Assembly (NCBI GenBank): GCA_000433515.1
Contig: FR891186.1
Span: forward strand, 10,583-18,344
Length of the DNA: 7,762 nucleotides
DNA from: Candidatus Colimorpha enterica
Lineage (GTDB): Bacteria; Bacillota; Clostridia; Oscillospirales; CAG-272
Direction of reading: 5' to 3'
A model generated the notes under the pieces. That model made no database searches. It was not told the DNA's origin and saw nothing but the letters and a program-made list of their open reading frames with translations. The first letter of the stretch is position 1. Each line of letters begins with the position of its first letter. The position numbers and the translations under genes were made by a program. Positions 5,875 to 7,762 of this stretch are shown here, in pieces.

Positions 5875-7016
5875 TCCTTTCCTGCAACACCGGCGAAGGA
5901 CACAATTCAACGGCAAAAGCAATAATTCAGGCGGCGGAGAGCGACGGCGCGGTCTGCGAAATGAAGGACGCGCTTTCCTACTGGCCTGCCGGCACGAACA
6001 GCTTCATCTGCGGCGGTCACGTTTTCCTGTACAGGAACGCGCCGGAGCTTTTCGGTGCGGGATACCGCTTTTTCGAGGTCATGTCGGAAAAGACGAACGA
6101 AAAGAACCAGCTGAGAGAGCAGAAGGGCAAGGAGCCGGTGAGAAATGCCATCCTCGGTCTGGCAAAGCTCCCTGCCGAAAAGCTGTATGCCGATATTTCG
6201 GCGGGCGATTACGACGCTGTCATCTGCGTTCACGTCTTTGCGTCGCTTATGATGACGGAGATACGCAGGAAATACGGCGACAGCCTTCCCACATATTTTG
6301 TGGCGACAGACTACACCTGCTCGCCGGGTGTCAATATATCGGATTTCAACGCCTGCTTTATCCCGGCAGAGGGACTGATACCGGAGTTTTCCGGTCTCGG
6401 AGTAAAGCCGGAGAAGCTGATCCCCACAGGGATACCGATAAGAGCCGATTTTTACACAAAGCTCCCGGCTGACGAGGCCAAAGAAAAGCTCGGACTGCCG
6501 AAGGACAGGCGGATAGTTCTTTTCATGTGCGGAAGCATGGGCGTGGGACCCATGAAGGAGACGGTCGGGCTGCTGCTTGAGTCAATGCCCTCCGATGCCG
6601 CGATCGCGGTGATCTGCGGGCGCAACGAAAAGCTGAAGTCCCAGATGGAGAAGGTCGGAAACAACGGCAATCTCTTTGTTATCGGCTACACGAAAGAGGT
6701 CTGCACCTACATGGACGCCGCAAGCCTTATAATCACGAAGGCAGGCGGGTTAAGCTCCACGGAGGCGGCAACCAAGCACCTTCCGATGGTGTTCATCGAT
6801 GCCATTCCGGGGCTTGAGGTACATAACCGCGACTTTTTCTGCGATAACGGCTGTGCCGTGTCCGGAGAGACGGCAGAGGAGATAAGCTCCGTTGTCTGCG
6901 CTCTGCTGAACAACGACAGCAAACTGAACGAAATGAGGAACAGGCTCGCCGGGTATTTCACTCACCGCGCCGCCGATGAAATATATGGATATATCAAAGC
7001 TGAATGTCGAGGTTGA
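5862..7016 (+). CDS. GT28 / MGDG-synthase-type (UgtP-like) lipid glycosyltransferase
   Basis: A 384-residue soluble or peripheral protein with the two-domain GT-B layout. The N-terminus has the first beta strand and lipid-acceptor loop LILSCNTGEGHNSTAKAI (3-20), characteristic of MGDG-synthase N domains. The C-terminal nucleotide-sugar domain contains the strand IVLFMCGSMG, then ITKAGGLSSTEA (about 291-302) and IPGLEVHN (315-322), the family's donor-binding region. Relatives such as Bacillus UgtP move glucose from UDP-glucose, and plant MGDG synthase moves galactose from UDP-galactose, onto diacylglycerol at the inner membrane face. Sugar and acceptor cannot be told here. ATG 5862 lies inside the preceding gene (13-nt overlap), with AAGGA at 5850-5854. 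The 3' end overlaps the next gene by 41 nt. Such glycolipids are often anchors for envelope polymers. The family is confident; the substrate is not. Confidence 0.9.
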   Translation: MRLLILSCNTGEGHNSTAKAIIQAAESDGAVCEMKDALSYWPAGTNSFICGGHVFLYRNAPELFGAGYRFFEVMSEKTNEKNQLREQKGKEPVRNAILGLAKLPAEKLYADISAGDYDAVICVHVFASLMMTEIRRKYGDSLPTYFVATDYTCSPGVNISDFNACFIPAEGLIPEFSGLGVKPEKLIPTGIPIRADFYTKLPADEAKEKLGLPKDRRIVLFMCGSMGVGPMKETVGLLLESMPSDAAIAVICGRNEKLKSQMEKVGNNGNLFVIGYTKEVCTYMDAASLIITKAGGLSSTEAATKHLPMVFIDAIPGLEVHNRDFFCDNGCAVSGETAEEISSVVCALLNNDSKLNEMRNRLAGYFTHRAADEIYGYIKAECRG

Positions 7017-7707
7017 TTACCGGAAGCTCCGGCTGAACAACCTGTGTACTCCGCAGTTTTCGCATCTGCTGATGCTTCTGTTCTGGCCTGTGTTCGGGGT
7101 GATCTTTGCCGCGCTTGAGCGGTTCCGGACTACCGGTTATCACATAGTTTACTCTCCCGTGGACGACCTGATCCCGTTCTGTGAATTCTTTGTGATACCG
7201 TATTTCTTCTGGTTCGTTTATCTGGTCGGAATGTATGTATACAGTATTTTCTGGGACATCGAGACCTTCAAAAAATACACGTGGTATATAATCCTGACCT
7301 ACACGGCTACGGTCTTAATCTACATCTTCTGGCCGACGGCTCAGGAGCTGCGCCCCGTTGTTTTTGAGAGAAACAATGTCTTTACCGGGATAATGAAGCG
7401 GTTCTATAATTTCGACACGAACACGAATGTATGTCCTTCGCTTCACGTGATAGGCGCGGTTGCCGTTTCCGCCGCCGCGTGGAACAGCAAGCTGTTCTCA
7501 AAGACCGGCTGGAGAATCGCCTTCACCGTCACAACTCTGCTGATAATCGTTTCAACAGTCTTCCTTAAACAGCATTCGGTAGTCGATATTCCGCCGGCGC
7601 TTGCGATATGCGTCCTTGCTTATCCTCCGGTTTTCGGGAAAAAGTGCAATGCGTTCATCAGAAACACGTGGGAAAAACTGAAAGCCCGCCGTTCAAAAAA
7701 TCAATAA
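6976..7707 (+). CDS. PAP2-superfamily membrane protein, Aur1/IPC-synthase-like active site
   Basis: A 243-residue protein with hydrophobic segments at about 31-47, 71-93, 101-119, 150-168, 178-197 and 205-222. PAP2-type motifs are present in modified form. Arg126-Pro127 (ELRP) stands for motif C1, but the usual lysine seven residues earlier is Trp119. PSLH (154-157) is C2. His200 and Asp204 (KQHSVVD) are C3, but the usual Ser-Arg is Ser193-Thr194. PSLH and H-x3-D also occur in Aur1-type inositol phosphorylceramide synthases, so the enzyme may be a lipid phosphatase or a phospho-headgroup transferase. ATG 6976 lies inside the glycosyltransferase gene and lacks a clear ribosome binding site; an in-frame ATG at 6985 is an alternative. 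Translation is probably coupled to the upstream gene. It is the last gene before the terminator. Family confident, reaction uncertain. Confidence 0.85.
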   Translation: MKYMDISKLNVEVDYRKLRLNNLCTPQFSHLLMLLFWPVFGVIFAALERFRTTGYHIVYSPVDDLIPFCEFFVIPYFFWFVYLVGMYVYSIFWDIETFKKYTWYIILTYTATVLIYIFWPTAQELRPVVFERNNVFTGIMKRFYNFDTNTNVCPSLHVIGAVAVSAAAWNSKLFSKTGWRIAFTVTTLLIIVSTVFLKQHSVVDIPPALAICVLAYPPVFGKKCNAFIRNTWEKLKARRSKNQ

Positions 7708-7717
7708 CCCTCTGTCA

Positions 7718-7745
7718 GGGAGCGGCAATTTTCCGCTCCCTTTTT
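7718..7745 (+). terminator. Intrinsic terminator of the five-gene operon
   Basis: GGGAGCGG (7718-7725), a 7-nt loop, CCGCTCCC (7733-7740), then TTTTT (7741-7745): a GC-rich perfect 8-bp stem plus U tract, 10 nt after the TAA of the PAP2 gene. Nothing further is recognisable in the remaining 17 nt of the window. Confidence 0.93.
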
Positions 7746-7762
7746 GGGGGAGGGACGCTGGG

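Noticed and set aside
5380..5922. Minus-strand open frame of 180 codons opposite the CrtO-like gene
   Set aside because: Composition is that of antisense translation, with no ribosome binding site or motif; the plus-strand gene has membrane helices, good start and operon context.
5834..6472. Plus-strand open frame of 212 codons overlapping the glycosyltransferase gene
   Set aside because: It is Arg/Gly-rich, lacks domain features and lies in an alternative frame of a clear GT28 gene.
7708..7720. CCCT-CTGTC-AGGG mini-hairpin just before the final terminator, as a possible anti-terminator
   Set aside because: Only four pairs, sharing bases with the much stronger terminator stem, and with nothing downstream in the window to regulate.
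1..7762. Search for CRISPR arrays, tRNA genes, insertion sequences, phage genes or integration sites
   Set aside because: No regularly spaced direct repeats, tRNA-like stems, transposase or integrase motifs, or terminal inverted repeats were seen by eye.

Overview
The window looks like chromosome from a Gram-positive, low-to-mid-GC anaerobe of the class Clostridia (Bacillota), perhaps a gut Oscillospirales-type lineage. The evidence is indirect: strong AGGAG-type ribosome binding sites, textbook sigma-A promoters with TATAAT boxes, frequent ATA isoleucine codons in roughly half-GC DNA, and gene families (PepF, a TcaA-like surface protein, a CrtO-like small membrane protein, a UgtP/MGDG-synthase-like glycosyltransferase) common in that class. 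No mobile element, CRISPR array, tRNA or rRNA was seen.

Layout. Positions 3-1532 (+) hold the 3' part of a gene for a large extracytoplasmic protein with three tandem modules of about 86 residues and a probable NTF2-like C-terminus. It converges on pepF (1617-3419, -), an M3B oligoendopeptidase F. A perfect 16-bp hairpin between them can terminate both transcripts. Positions 3420-3712 are a divergent control region with two near-consensus promoters, one for pepF and one for the rightward operon. Both contain the same AT-rich 12-mer at the -10, and there is a further inverted repeat upstream of the rightward promoter.

The rightward operon (3713-7707) has five tightly packed genes: a MarR-type regulator, an AI-2E-family membrane protein, a CrtO-like predicted membrane acyltransferase, a GT28/MGDG-synthase-type glycosyltransferase, and a PAP2-superfamily membrane protein with an Aur1-like PSLH and H-x3-D active site. 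Junctions are a TGATG overlap, a 30-nt gap, a 13-nt overlap and a 41-nt overlap, and a strong intrinsic terminator follows the last gene.

Interpretation (inference). The last three products are all predicted lipid- or membrane-modifying enzymes. The most interesting reading is a MarR-controlled membrane glycolipid module: the glycosyltransferase glycosylates a diacylglycerol-like lipid, the CrtO-like protein acylates a glycolipid, the PAP2 protein transfers or removes a phospho-headgroup, and the AI-2E-family permease may move a product or intermediate. No substrate can be proven from sequence alone.
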